Shown here: positions 25,452 to 35,087 of the stretch, in pieces
Layout: the number at the start of each line of letters is the position of its first letter
How positions within the stretch are numbered: the stretch's first letter is position 1
Assembly: GCF_900605015.1 (NCBI RefSeq)
Contig: NZ_LR027573.1
Coordinates: forward strand, 204,375-268,374
Direction of reading: 5' to 3'
Source: Olsenella sp. Marseille-P4559
GTDB lineage: Bacteria; Actinomycetota; Coriobacteriia; Coriobacteriales; Atopobiaceae
DNA length: 64,000 nt
Notes under the pieces: model-generated
Databases searched by the model: none
Seen by the model: only the letters and a program-made list of their open reading frames with translations
What the model was told of the DNA's origin: nothing
Made by a program: the position numbers and the translations under genes

Positions 25452-26617
25452 CCGGCTCCGCAGCGACGAAGGACGCCGAAACGGACACACCCAACCCCCT
25501 GCCGCAGACCACCCGTGAAACCACCATCGTACGCACAAGCATCCTGGGTATCGTGACAAACGCGTCGCTCGCAGCGCTCAAGGCTGCGGCGGGGATTCTC
25601 TCCAACTCCATCGCCATCACACTCGATGCCGTGAACAACCTCTCCGATGCACTGTCCTCGGTCATCACGATTGTGGGCACCAAGCTCGCCAGCCGCGCGC
25701 CCGACAAAAAGCACCCCATGGGCTATGGGCGCATCGAATACCTCACGGCCACAGTCATCGCAATCATCGTGCTATATGCAGGTGTGACCTCGGCAGTCGA
25801 GTCCGTGGACAAGGTCATCTCGCCCGAAGCACCAGACTATTCTGCCGCGGCACTGGTGGTTGTCAGCGCTAGCGTACTCGCAAAGGTCCTGCTCGGACGC
25901 CACGTGCAGGCAGTTGGGCATCGCGTCAATGCAGGTTCGCTCGTGGCCTCGGGACAAGACGCGCTCTCCGATGCCGTGCTTTCGGCCTCCACGTTGGGGG
26001 CTGCCATCGCCTACCTTGTGTGGGGCATCTCACTTGAGGCCTGGGTTGGCATGGTCATCTCCACCTTCATCGTGAAGGCGGGCCTCGAGATGCTCTCCCA
26101 GACGCTTGGGCAAATCCTCGGCGAGCGCGTGTCGGCAGGACTGGCCGAGAAGGTCAAGACCATCGTGGCCGAGGACCCAACCGTACTTGGCGTCTACGAC
26201 CTGGTGCTTCACAGCTATGGCCCTGAGCGCCTTGTGGGGTCGCTCCACGTGGAGGTGCCCGACACAACCTCGGCAGAGGTCATTGATGAACTCGCCCGAC
26301 GTACGCAGGAGCGCGTCTACCAGCGCACCGACGGGCAGGTCATCGTCGCAGCCGTGGGCATCTACTCGAGAAGCACCAGCCGGAACGCCTCTGACATGCG
26401 TCGACGTGTGAAGCGCATCGTGATGTCACATGACCACGTGCTGCAGTTCCACGGCTTCCACGTGGACGAGACCCGCCACCTCCTTGAGTTTGATGTGATC
26501 ATCGGTTTCGAGGCGCCGGACCGCATAGGTGAGTACCACCAGATCGTACGCGAGGTCGAAAAGGCCTTTCCTAACTACACCGTATGTGCAACGCTGGATA
26601 CGGACGTTAGCGACTAG
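25448..26617 (+). CDS. cation diffusion facilitator (CDF) metal efflux protein
   Basis: A 389-residue CDF transporter. Helix 2 carries the metal motif ITLDAVNNLSDALS (D..ND..D pattern), then KKHPMGYGRIEYL. Helix 5 carries GQDALSDAVLS. The C-terminal cytoplasmic ferredoxin-like domain follows from GLAEKVKTIV, with a further extension beyond residue 300 that contains His residues (SHDHVLQFHGFHVDE). It exports Zn, Mn or Fe. The start overlaps the OhrR stop (ATGA). Linking metal efflux to peroxide defence suggests Fe or Mn handling. Confidence 0.9.
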   Translation: MTGSAATKDAETDTPNPLPQTTRETTIVRTSILGIVTNASLAALKAAAGILSNSIAITLDAVNNLSDALSSVITIVGTKLASRAPDKKHPMGYGRIEYLTATVIAIIVLYAGVTSAVESVDKVISPEAPDYSAAALVVVSASVLAKVLLGRHVQAVGHRVNAGSLVASGQDALSDAVLSASTLGAAIAYLVWGISLEAWVGMVISTFIVKAGLEMLSQTLGQILGERVSAGLAEKVKTIVAEDPTVLGVYDLVLHSYGPERLVGSLHVEVPDTTSAEVIDELARRTQERVYQRTDGQVIVAAVGIYSRSTSRNASDMRRRVKRIVMSHDHVLQFHGFHVDETRHLLEFDVIIGFEAPDRIGEYHQIVREVEKAFPNYTVCATLDTDVSD

Positions 26618-26640
26618 AACACCACGGCCAACAAAGAAAC

Positions 26641-26672
26641 AGCGGCACGGGAATTCACCCTCCCGTGCCGCT
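26641..26672. terminator. bidirectional terminator between CDF and enolase genes
   Basis: Perfect 12-bp arms AGCGGCACGGGA and TCCCGTGCCGCT with an 8-base loop. On the minus strand it is followed by GTTTCTTTG. It serves the two convergent genes. Confidence 0.8.
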
Positions 26673-26723
26673 CGCCGCCGTTCATTACCAGACGACCGCA
26701 TAGAGTTATGCGGTCGGGAGGCC

Positions 26724-28401
<1,678 letters not shown>

Positions 28402-28403
28402 AC

Positions 28404-28429
28404 ATAGAGTACACCATAGCTAACTCTAT
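28404..28429 (-). promoter_or_regulatory. iron-box-like site 4 (GTTAGCTATGGTGTACTC)
   Basis: The minus-strand reading AGTTAGCTATGGTGTACTC matches the box at 32242-32265 at most positions. It is embedded in a larger dyad, ACATAGAGT...ACTCTATGT (28402-28431). No obvious gene starts next to it. Confidence 0.5.
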
Positions 28430-28502
28430 GTCGACGGCAAATTGCAAGATTTCGCGATTATTTTTGTGAGTCGCAAAAACCGCGACTTGTCATTAGGTCC
28501 CC

Positions 28503-28528
28503 GGGTCCGGCGCCGGAGCGCCGGACCC
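28503..28528. terminator. strong GC hairpin after the MetE-like gene
   Basis: Perfect 11-bp arms GGGTCCGGCGC and GCGCCGGACCC with a CGGA loop, 11 bp after the stop of the methyltransferase on the minus strand. There is no clear T-run. Confidence 0.55.
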
Positions 28529-28538
28529 AACGGGCACC

Positions 28539-29666
28539 CTACCCCCAAACCTCCTCGGCCACCTCGCGCACCAGGCGAACCTTTGCCCACTGCTCGTCCT
28601 CCGTGAGCTTGTTGCCAATCTCGCACGAGGCAAAGCCGCACTGCGGAGAGAGGCAGAGGCTTTCCAGCGGCACGTAGTGCTCCGCCTCGCGGATGCGCCC
28701 AACCACGGACCCCTTGCTCTCCAGCACGGGCGACTTGGTGGTCACGAGGCCGAGAACCACCTTCTTGCCTGCAGGCACCTTGGCCAGGGGCTCGAAGCCG
28801 CCGGAACGCGCGTCGTCAAACTCGAGGAAGAAGGCGTCGACGTTCTCGCAGGCGAGGAGGAAGTCGGCCACGTCGTCGTAGCCGCCCTCGCACGCCCAGG
28901 TGGAGTGAAAGTTGCCACGGCACACGTGGGTGCTCACCGTAAGGTCGGCAGGGCGTCCCTCAAGCGCACGGTTGTTAACGTCGAGCAGGTCTTCCTTCAC
29001 GCGCTCAAGACCTGCGGAATCGACGCCAAAGAACTGCTCGGCGTGCGGGTCGATGACCATGCCCCACGAACAGTCGTCGAACTGGAGATCCCTACAGCCG
29101 GCGGCATAGACGTCGGCAATGAAGGCCTTGTACGCGGCAACGATATCGTCTGCCAGCTCCTCTTTGCTGGCGTAGTGGCGCCTTGTGCCCTCCAGGTTGA
29201 AGGGCATGGCAAACTGCTCGAAGAACTGGGCGGGTGCCGGGATGGTGAGCTTGGCCACGCACCTCTCGTCCTCGAGCGCCTGGACAAAGCGGAAGTGGTC
29301 GATGAAGGGATGGCTGTCGCGATAGGCAACTTTGCCCACAAGGTAGGTGTCGTCGATCTTGGCCGCCTCGTCGTGGAAGGGCAGGCCCTCCTTGGTGGGC
29401 CGATGGTCCACGCCCCCAAATGCCCACATAAAGTCGAGGTGCCAGGTTTCGCGACGGAACTCGCCGTCGGTAATCACGCCAAGGCCGGCGGCCTTCTCCT
29501 TTTCCACCAGGTCACGGATGCACTCGTCCTCGATGGCGGCAAGCTCCTCGGCCGAGATGCGCCCGGCCTTCCAGTCAATGCGGGCCCGCTTCAAGCGCTC
29601 GGGACGCAGGAAGCTGCCAACAACGTCGAAGCGGTGCGGGGTCTTCTTGTCGTAGGGGATGCTCAT
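28539..29666 (-). CDS. MetE C-terminal-domain-like methyltransferase (YxjG/YxjH type)
   Basis: A 375-residue single-barrel protein of the cobalamin-independent methionine synthase family. Zinc ligands are in STHVCRGNF (His, Cys) and, near the end, SPQCGFAS (Cys). FDVVGSFLRPERLK opens the barrel and DGEFRRETWHLDF follows. It lacks the N-terminal MetE domain, so it probably uses a different methyl donor or a small folate. A LysR gene lies just upstream in the same direction, with ATAGC dyads between. Confidence 0.88.
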   Translation of the reverse strand: MSIPYDKKTPHRFDVVGSFLRPERLKRARIDWKAGRISAEELAAIEDECIRDLVEKEKAAGLGVITDGEFRRETWHLDFMWAFGGVDHRPTKEGLPFHDEAAKIDDTYLVGKVAYRDSHPFIDHFRFVQALEDERCVAKLTIPAPAQFFEQFAMPFNLEGTRRHYASKEELADDIVAAYKAFIADVYAAGCRDLQFDDCSWGMVIDPHAEQFFGVDSAGLERVKEDLLDVNNRALEGRPADLTVSTHVCRGNFHSTWACEGGYDDVADFLLACENVDAFFLEFDDARSGGFEPLAKVPAGKKVVLGLVTTKSPVLESKGSVVGRIREAEHYVPLESLCLSPQCGFASCEIGNKLTEDEQWAKVRLVREVAEEVWG

Positions 29667-29764
29667 GGGAACCTCTTCTCTTATCCAGCGCGCAAGCGCC
29701 AACGGCTGTGGTCTTCACGTAAGAGATGGTGGCGGTTCTCGAAGTGGCGAGGAAGTATCGATAT

Positions 29765-29835
29765 GCTATCGATAGAGATAGCCTGAAGCTATGAGACCAA
29801 GATGTAGCACGACTACTCTGCATAGCCTATAGCTC
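29765..29835. promoter_or_regulatory. cluster of ATAGC/GCTAT dyads
   Basis: GCTATCGATAGAGATAGC (29765-29782), ATAGCCTGAAGCTAT (29778-29792) and CATAGCCTATAGC (about 29821-29833) lie between the LysR and methyltransferase genes. The 15-bp dyad has the T-N11-A form expected for LysR regulators. Confidence 0.6.
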
Positions 29836-29843
29836 GTTATAGA

Positions 29844-30791
29844 TTAGCTCGATAGCGCTTCGTCGCCCTCCCCGCCCAAGTGCCCGAGGTAGACCTTCAC
29901 GTATCCGCGCAGGTGCGCAAGGTAGCTCTCGGCAATGGGCGAGAGGGGCCTACGCGGCTGGTGGATGTAGCCCAACTCCATCACGTCGCCGTCTTCGAGC
30001 GGCACGGACACGATGTTCCCGCCGTTCAGGTCCTTGCTCAGGATGCCAGACGCAATGGTGTAGCCGTCAAGCCCTATGAGCAGGTTAAAGAGGGTCGCGC
30101 GGTCGGTGACCACAACGGCCTTGTCCACGGGCTCGACAATGTGGGGCTCCTCGGCAAAGTAGAACGAGTTGCGCGACCCCTGGTCGTAGGAGAGGCGTGG
30201 GTAGGGTGCGAGGTCCTGAAGGGTGACGGAGGTGCGCCTGGCAAGCGGGTTCTCCCTGCTCACGAAGACGTGTTCGCGCGCCTCGAAGAGCGGCTCGAAG
30301 CGCAGCTCGGCGTCGCGGATGGCACTGGAGAGCACTTCGCGATTGAAGGAATTCCTATAAAGGACGCCCAGCTCAGAGCGCTGAAGACGCACGTCCTCGA
30401 TGGTGCCGAAGGTGGTTCCCTCGCGCAGGCTAAATTCGTAGCGGCTCTCGCCGTACTCGCGCACCAGCTCGGCAAAGGCGTTGACCACGAATGCGTAGTG
30501 CTGGCTCGACACGCCAAAGACGCGACGGACCGGGGCACCATGCTTGTACTGCGCCTCGAGAAGGTCGGCCTGCTCGATCACCTGGCGCGCATAGGAGAGA
30601 AAGCGCGTGCCGTCCTCGGTAGGGACAACCCCCTTGCTCGAGCGCTCGAAGATGGTAATGCCCATCTCGGCCTCAAGCTCGGCAATCGCCTTGGAGAGAG
30701 ATGGCTGGGCTATGAAGAGCGTTGCCGAGGCGGCAGTAATCGAACCAGCCGTTGCGACCTCGACAACGTAACGCAGTTGCTGCAGTGTCAT
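29844..30791 (-). CDS. LysR-family regulator, likely of the adjacent methyltransferase
   Basis: A 315-residue LysR protein. The N-terminal HTH is MTLQQLRYVVEVATAGSITA, then ATLFIAQPSLSKAIAELE. The effector domain follows from residue ~95, with the family-like SYDQGSRNSFYFAEE and GLDGYTIASGIL. It is encoded directly before the MetE-like gene on the same strand, with dyads in between, so it probably activates that gene in response to a sulfur or methyl metabolite, as MetR does elsewhere. Confidence 0.9.
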   Translation of the reverse strand: MTLQQLRYVVEVATAGSITAASATLFIAQPSLSKAIAELEAEMGITIFERSSKGVVPTEDGTRFLSYARQVIEQADLLEAQYKHGAPVRRVFGVSSQHYAFVVNAFAELVREYGESRYEFSLREGTTFGTIEDVRLQRSELGVLYRNSFNREVLSSAIRDAELRFEPLFEAREHVFVSRENPLARRTSVTLQDLAPYPRLSYDQGSRNSFYFAEEPHIVEPVDKAVVVTDRATLFNLLIGLDGYTIASGILSKDLNGGNIVSVPLEDGDVMELGYIHQPRRPLSPIAESYLAHLRGYVKVYLGHLGGEGDEALSS

Positions 30792-30834
30792 GGCGCCCCC
30801 CTTGCACAGAAAACCACACGCTGTGATGGTAGCG

Positions 30835-30930
30835 GAAGGGGCACGTCCGCGTGTGCGGGGAAGGCGTGTAACCTATGGCGGGGTCGAATGGCCCCGCAGA
30901 AGGCGCGTCCGCGTGTGCGGGGAAGGCGTG
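30835..30930. repeat. 25-bp direct repeat doublet resembling a type I-E CRISPR repeat
   Basis: CGTCCGCGTGTGCGGGGAAG, continuing GCGTG, occurs identically at 30844-30868 and 30906-30930 with a 62-bp period. The complement contains CCTTCCCCGCACACGCGG, like type I-E repeats. The intervening 37 bp contain their own hairpin (GCGGGG...CCCCGC). No cas gene is present in the window. Confidence 0.55.
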
Positions 30931-30970
30931 GGGGATGCAGCAGCGCAGCCACGTCCTGCATCCCCACGCC
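30924..30970 (-). terminator. terminator-like hairpin after the flavodoxin gene
   Basis: Arms GGCGTGGGGATGCAG and CTGCATCCCCCACGCC (minus strand) pair across ~16 bases, starting 9 bp after the flavodoxin stop. The distal arm overlaps the second repeat of the doublet. Confidence 0.6.
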
Positions 30971-30979
30971 TTCGAACGG

Positions 30980-31384
30980 CTACCGCGCGAGCTTCTCGCC
31001 CAGCGCCTTGCACGCCACAAGGCCCTCGTCATCGACCTCGAGGTGCTGCGTCAGCGTGTCGGCAACGTTTACGCCTGCCTCACGCGCGGCATCGGACCAG
31101 ATGTTCATCCACTCGCCGCCGCCCCAGTCATATGAGCCAAAGAGAGCCACGGGCTTGTCGCCAAACACGGGAACGCAGTCGTTCCAGACGGCCTCGAAGT
31201 CCGGATCGAGCTCCTCAGAGCCCATGGCGGGGCAGCCAAACGCAAAGGCATCGTAGTCTGCCACCTGGCTGGCAGAGAAGTCCGAGACCTCGATTGCCTC
31301 GGTGCCAGCACCCTCGGCCACGGCATTTGCCATGGCCTCGGTGTTGCCGCTCATCGTCCAATAAACCACCGCAACCCTGCTCAT
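30980..31384 (-). CDS. short-chain flavodoxin
   Basis: A 134-residue flavodoxin. The FMN phosphate loop is VVYWTMSGNTEAMA (residues 6-19), the first isoalloxazine loop is GCPAMGSEELD, and the second is GSYDWGGGEWMNIW. Flavodoxins replace ferredoxin as low-potential electron carriers, often under iron limitation. AGGAGG precedes the ATG. It follows the DUF3793 gene on the same strand, a pairing I know from other anaerobes, with an iron-box-like site upstream. Confidence 0.93.
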   Translation of the reverse strand: MSRVAVVYWTMSGNTEAMANAVAEGAGTEAIEVSDFSASQVADYDAFAFGCPAMGSEELDPDFEAVWNDCVPVFGDKPVALFGSYDWGGGEWMNIWSDAAREAGVNVADTLTQHLEVDDEGLVACKALGEKLAR

Positions 31385-31498
31385 GAAAGACCTCCTTGGT
31401 CGTGTTTGGAGCCCGCGCGAAACACGCGGGCATGGTTGCCATCTGCGTGGCCGCCAGGCATGGCGCTTGCTGGAAAGGCCCGTTTGCCCGGGCCCACG

Positions 31499-32158
31499 TC
31501 ACGCGAGCAGCGCCCCAAACGCGGCACCCCGCTCAAAGCTGTGGCGACATTGGGCCTCTTGCTTGGCGAGACGGGCAAAGCGCTCGCGTGCGGCGTCCGC
31601 ATCCCCGTAGGCGCGCCATAGGCCCCGGCAGGTCTCCTTGCGACCCTCCACGAAGCCCATAACGTCCTCGAGCGGATAACCCAGGATGAGCCCTATCTCG
31701 TGCGGGAAGGGCGCCTTGGATGGCGCCTCCTTGGGTGCCGTCTCGCTCCGCGAGCGGTAGTAGCGTGCAAGCCTCCTTGCAGCTTCGCCCACAAGGCGAT
31801 GGGGGCCTTCCACGGGTAGCCCATGTGCACGCAAGAACGCCATGCGCTCGGGGTCGCAAAGCACCGCGCCCACCATGTCCGGGCGCCACACGAGGACCGC
31901 AAACCTCCCATGGACCCATGAAATGCCCGTAACCTCAACGCTCCGAGAGCGCAGGTAGCGCGAGAAGGCACACAGGGCAGAGCGCGCGACCCCCGGGCAC
32001 ACGGCGACGTCTGGCCTCAGCGTGAAGAGCGCCGCCGGCTTTGCACCGGCTATCACTCCAGCCGCAGCCGAGACGAGCGCCTTTGCAAGGCTCACGCAGG
32101 CCCGGCACTCTTCCTCCGAACACCCGTCAAGCTCCGTCGTGTCCGCACGGACGTCCAT
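31499..32158 (-). CDS. DUF3793-family protein
   Basis: About 219 residues. The diagnostic C-terminal core is FPHEIGLILGYPLEDVMGFV, then ETCRGLWRAYGDADAARERF. An N-terminal region carries paired cysteines (GCSEEECRACVSL). No function is established; genes of this family commonly sit beside flavodoxin, as here, suggesting a role in iron or redox physiology. Start uncertain: ATG at 32158 follows GAGG, and ATG at 32194 is the alternative. An iron-box-like site lies ~85 bp upstream. Confidence 0.8.
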   Translation of the reverse strand: MDVRADTTELDGCSEEECRACVSLAKALVSAAAGVIAGAKPAALFTLRPDVAVCPGVARSALCAFSRYLRSRSVEVTGISWVHGRFAVLVWRPDMVGAVLCDPERMAFLRAHGLPVEGPHRLVGEAARRLARYYRSRSETAPKEAPSKAPFPHEIGLILGYPLEDVMGFVEGRKETCRGLWRAYGDADAARERFARLAKQEAQCRHSFERGAAFGALLA

Positions 32159-32241
32159 AACAACCTCGTCACTCAACGACAGCTCCCAACTCATCCTGCG
32201 GCAACATGCGGGCCTCGCCCGACCTGCGCCATCGCAGCACC

Positions 32242-32265
32242 AATAGTTAGCCATAGTTTACTCAC
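32242..32265 (+). promoter_or_regulatory. iron-box-like site 1 (GTTAGCCATAGTTTACTC)
   Basis: It lies between the DUF3793 gene (minus strand) and the DUF6110/P-type ATPase genes (plus strand). It matches the sites at 42235-42258 and 57646-57669. The GTTAGCC half resembles the left half of the DtxR/IdeR consensus. Confidence 0.6.
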
Positions 32266-32463
32266 AGCTTGCCACATGGCTACAGCCCATTTGAACGGAT
32301 GCATGTTATCCCCATCTAACTGGAAGTTTCTCTGTATTCGGCACTGTAATCGGTCTGTTTGGGCTCATTGGTCCGTTTGGGGTTGAGTGCGTCTTGCACA
32401 AGGCTGATGTTCTCATGAGGTGTCGCAGGACAAGCGGCCGGATGTCAAGGGAAAGGAACGACC

Positions 32464-32766
32464 ATGGCAGCACATCACTTCTGGCTCTTCGCAGGCGGCG
32501 CTGCGGCGGCTGGTGCCGTAGCAGGGCTGGCGCAAAGCGGGCTTCTCCACAGGGGCGCCGTTGCCGTGACCAGCGGCTGCATGGCGGTTGCGGATGCCGT
32601 GAGCGCCGAGACCCAGAGCATTGCCGATGACGCGGATGACTGCCGCGCCGAGGCCCGTCGCCAGGCAAAGATCGACGCCGCGGTGAAGGACCGTCTCTCC
32701 GAGCTCGAGCCCCAGATTCGCAGGGAGGCAACCGAGAAGGTCGACGCGGCAGGCGCAGGGAAGTAG
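32464..32766 (+). CDS. DUF6110-like small protein encoded before a P-type ATPase
   Basis: A 100-residue protein with one N-terminal hydrophobic segment (HHFWLFAGGAAAAGAVAGLA) and a second weak one (AVAVTSGCMAVADAV). A charged, probably helical tail (DDADDCRAEARRQAKIDAAV onward) follows. It resembles small proteins encoded next to heavy-metal ATPases (DUF6110). AAAGGAACGACC precedes ATG. The ATPase gene starts 28 bp later, so they are co-expressed; it may be an accessory or assembly subunit. Confidence 0.7.
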   Translation: MAAHHFWLFAGGAAAAGAVAGLAQSGLLHRGAVAVTSGCMAVADAVSAETQSIADDADDCRAEARRQAKIDAAVKDRLSELEPQIRREATEKVDAAGAGK

Positions 32767-32794
32767 TTCAAGGGTAGCGAGGCGACGAGACCCC

Positions 32795-34894
32795 ATGTTC
32801 TTCACAATCGCATCCGACATACCCGGCCGCCTGCGACTACGCTGTGGCGCCCAGGTGATTGATGACGACGAGGCCCGTGGAGTGTCGGTCGCCCTCCTCC
32901 AGGTGGACGGCGTGCGTCACGCGGAGGCCCATCCGGCGAACGGCTCGATACTCGTGACCTTCTCGCCAGATGCGCGCCAAGCGGTTCTCGACGCCGTGCG
33001 TGCGCTCGACGTGTGCGCCCTTCCCCGCCTGGAGGAGAGCGACCTAGCCATTCCCATCGAGGTCCAGACCGCGATGGAGGACAACCGCTTCCACATGGAG
33101 GTGGCAGGGATTGTGGGGTGGCACGTTGCGCGCGCCCTCATCCTGCCCGCCCCATTGGCGGTAGCCTACACCGTGTTCAGGGCGGTGGGATTTATGACGA
33201 GAGGGCTCAAGCAGCTCTTCTCGCACGGCCTTACGGTCGAGGTGCTCGACGCTACGGCAGTCATCGCGTCAATCGCACGCGGCTGCCTCTCGGACGCGAG
33301 CACGGTCATGATGCTCATCACGCTCTCCGACGCCATGCAGGCCCACGTCGAGAGACGCGTGCGCCTTGCACTTGGCCAAGGGCTTGTCACACGTCCCGAG
33401 AAGGTCTGGGCCGTCGTTGACGGCGAGGACGTGGCCACCCCCATCGACCGCGTGGAGCGAGGCATGGAGCTGCACCTCCTCGCGGGCTCGGTCTTGCCCG
33501 TCGACGGAGAGGTGACGCTCGGGGAGGGCGAGCTCGACGAGTCGTCCATGACCGGCGAGTCGCGCCGGGTTCACAAGGGCTCCGGCTCCATGGTCTACGC
33601 GGGAACCGCCCTCGAAGACGGTGACCTGCGCGTGCGCGTGACAACCCCTCCGGGACGCGCGCGCATCGACCAGATTGTTGACATGGTACAGGGCTCGAGC
33701 GACCTCAAGGCAGGGGCGCAGAGCAAGGCCGAGCACTTGGCCGACTCCCTTGTCCCCTACAGCTATCTCGCCTTCTTCGCCATCTGGGGCATCACGGGGC
33801 AGATTGCCAAGGCCATGGTCGTGCTCATGGTGGACTACTCCTGCGCCATACGCCTCTCCACGCCCATTGCCGTGATGAGCGCCATGAACGAGGCATACGC
33901 GAACGACATCGTGGTCAAGGGCGGCAAGTACCTCGAGGCGCTCGCCGACGCCGACACCATCGTCTTCGACAAGACCGGCACGCTCACCCACGCAAAGCCC
34001 ACACTCGAGAGGGTCATTGCCTTTAACGGTGCCGATGAGAACGAGGCGCTTACCTATGCGGCCTGCATCGAGGAGCACTTCCCGCACAGCATGGCCCGCG
34101 CCATCGTCGACGGCGCGCGCAGGCGCGACCTGAACCACGAGCACGAGCTTCACGCCAGCGTGAACTACGTGGTGGCCCACGGCATCGACACCATGGTCGG
34201 CGGACGCCCGGTGTGCATTGGCTCGTACCACCTTGTCTTCGAGGACGAGGGCGTAGAGGCACCTGAGGGCCTCGAGGAGCTGGTGGAGCGCGAGGCGCCC
34301 ACCGCATCGGTGATCTACATGGCCGTGAGTAAGGTGCTTACGGCAGCGTTCTGCATCTCCGACCCCGTACGCCCGGAGGCCGCCAAAGTGATTCGCGCGC
34401 TGCGCGGCCTGGGCATCGAGAGGGTCGTCATGCTCACCGGAGACTCTGAGGCCTCCGCACGCGCCGTTGCCGAGAGCCTGGGGCTTGACTCCTACCATGC
34501 GCAGGTGCTTCCCGAGCACAAGAGTGACTACGTGCAGCGTCTTCGTAAAGGTGGCCACAAGGCCATCATGGTCGGCGACGGCATCAACGACTCTCCCGCA
34601 CTTGCCGCGGCCGACGTCTCGGTGGCCATGTCCGACGCAAGCGACATAGCGCGCGTCGTCGCGGACGTCTCGGTGCTCGACAGCACGCTTGAGCCTCTCG
34701 TCACCATGAGGCAGGTCTCACAGAGGACCATGGAGCGCATCCACGCAGGCTATCGCTTCATCGTGACCTTCAACTCGGCGCTCATCGCGCTTGGCGTGGC
34801 GGGTGCGCTTACGATAAGCACCGCCGCGTACCTGCATAACCTCTCGACGTTTGCCATCGCTGCGGCGAACACTCGGCCCTATCTCAAAAAGTAG
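32795..34894 (+). CDS. P1B-type metal ATPase lacking the CPC motif
   Basis: A 699-residue P-type ATPase. The N-terminal HMA-like domain (IPGRLRLRCGAQ) lacks CxxC. Conserved engine motifs: TGES, the phosphorylation site DKTGTLTHAK, MLTGDSEASA and GDGINDSPALAAADV. The usual CPC in the sixth helix is replaced by YSCAIRLSTP. This variant group is usually annotated simply as heavy-metal translocating; iron or manganese export is a reasonable guess given the Nramp and feo neighbours. A terminator follows. Confidence 0.9.
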   Translation: MFFTIASDIPGRLRLRCGAQVIDDDEARGVSVALLQVDGVRHAEAHPANGSILVTFSPDARQAVLDAVRALDVCALPRLEESDLAIPIEVQTAMEDNRFHMEVAGIVGWHVARALILPAPLAVAYTVFRAVGFMTRGLKQLFSHGLTVEVLDATAVIASIARGCLSDASTVMMLITLSDAMQAHVERRVRLALGQGLVTRPEKVWAVVDGEDVATPIDRVERGMELHLLAGSVLPVDGEVTLGEGELDESSMTGESRRVHKGSGSMVYAGTALEDGDLRVRVTTPPGRARIDQIVDMVQGSSDLKAGAQSKAEHLADSLVPYSYLAFFAIWGITGQIAKAMVVLMVDYSCAIRLSTPIAVMSAMNEAYANDIVVKGGKYLEALADADTIVFDKTGTLTHAKPTLERVIAFNGADENEALTYAACIEEHFPHSMARAIVDGARRRDLNHEHELHASVNYVVAHGIDTMVGGRPVCIGSYHLVFEDEGVEAPEGLEELVEREAPTASVIYMAVSKVLTAAFCISDPVRPEAAKVIRALRGLGIERVVMLTGDSEASARAVAESLGLDSYHAQVLPEHKSDYVQRLRKGGHKAIMVGDGINDSPALAAADVSVAMSDASDIARVVADVSVLDSTLEPLVTMRQVSQRTMERIHAGYRFIVTFNSALIALGVAGALTISTAAYLHNLSTFAIAAANTRPYLKK

Positions 34895-34927
34895 CGGTTC
34901 CGCACGAGAAGAAATCCCGCTGAGAAC

Positions 34928-34965
34928 GCTCACGATCCCGGGCAATCATCGGGAGTCGTGAGCTT
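34928..34965 (+). terminator. terminator after the P-type ATPase gene
   Basis: Arms GCTCACGATCCCG and CGGGAGTCGTGAGC form a long stem with an 8-9 base loop, followed by TTATT, 34 bp after the stop codon. Confidence 0.75.
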
Positions 34966-35087
34966 ATTGCGACTCAGTCTCGCATTTAGTGCTCCCAAGG
35001 GGTATAGTGCCACCAACTGTACGACATTCTCTGGGCGTCATGCATGGGCACATCAAGCGCGGCGCCCCATGATGCCTTGGAGTACCA

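Noticed and set aside
30835-30930. True CRISPR array
   Set aside because: Only two repeats, the spacer forms a hairpin and there are no cas genes; kept as a CRISPR-like doublet only.
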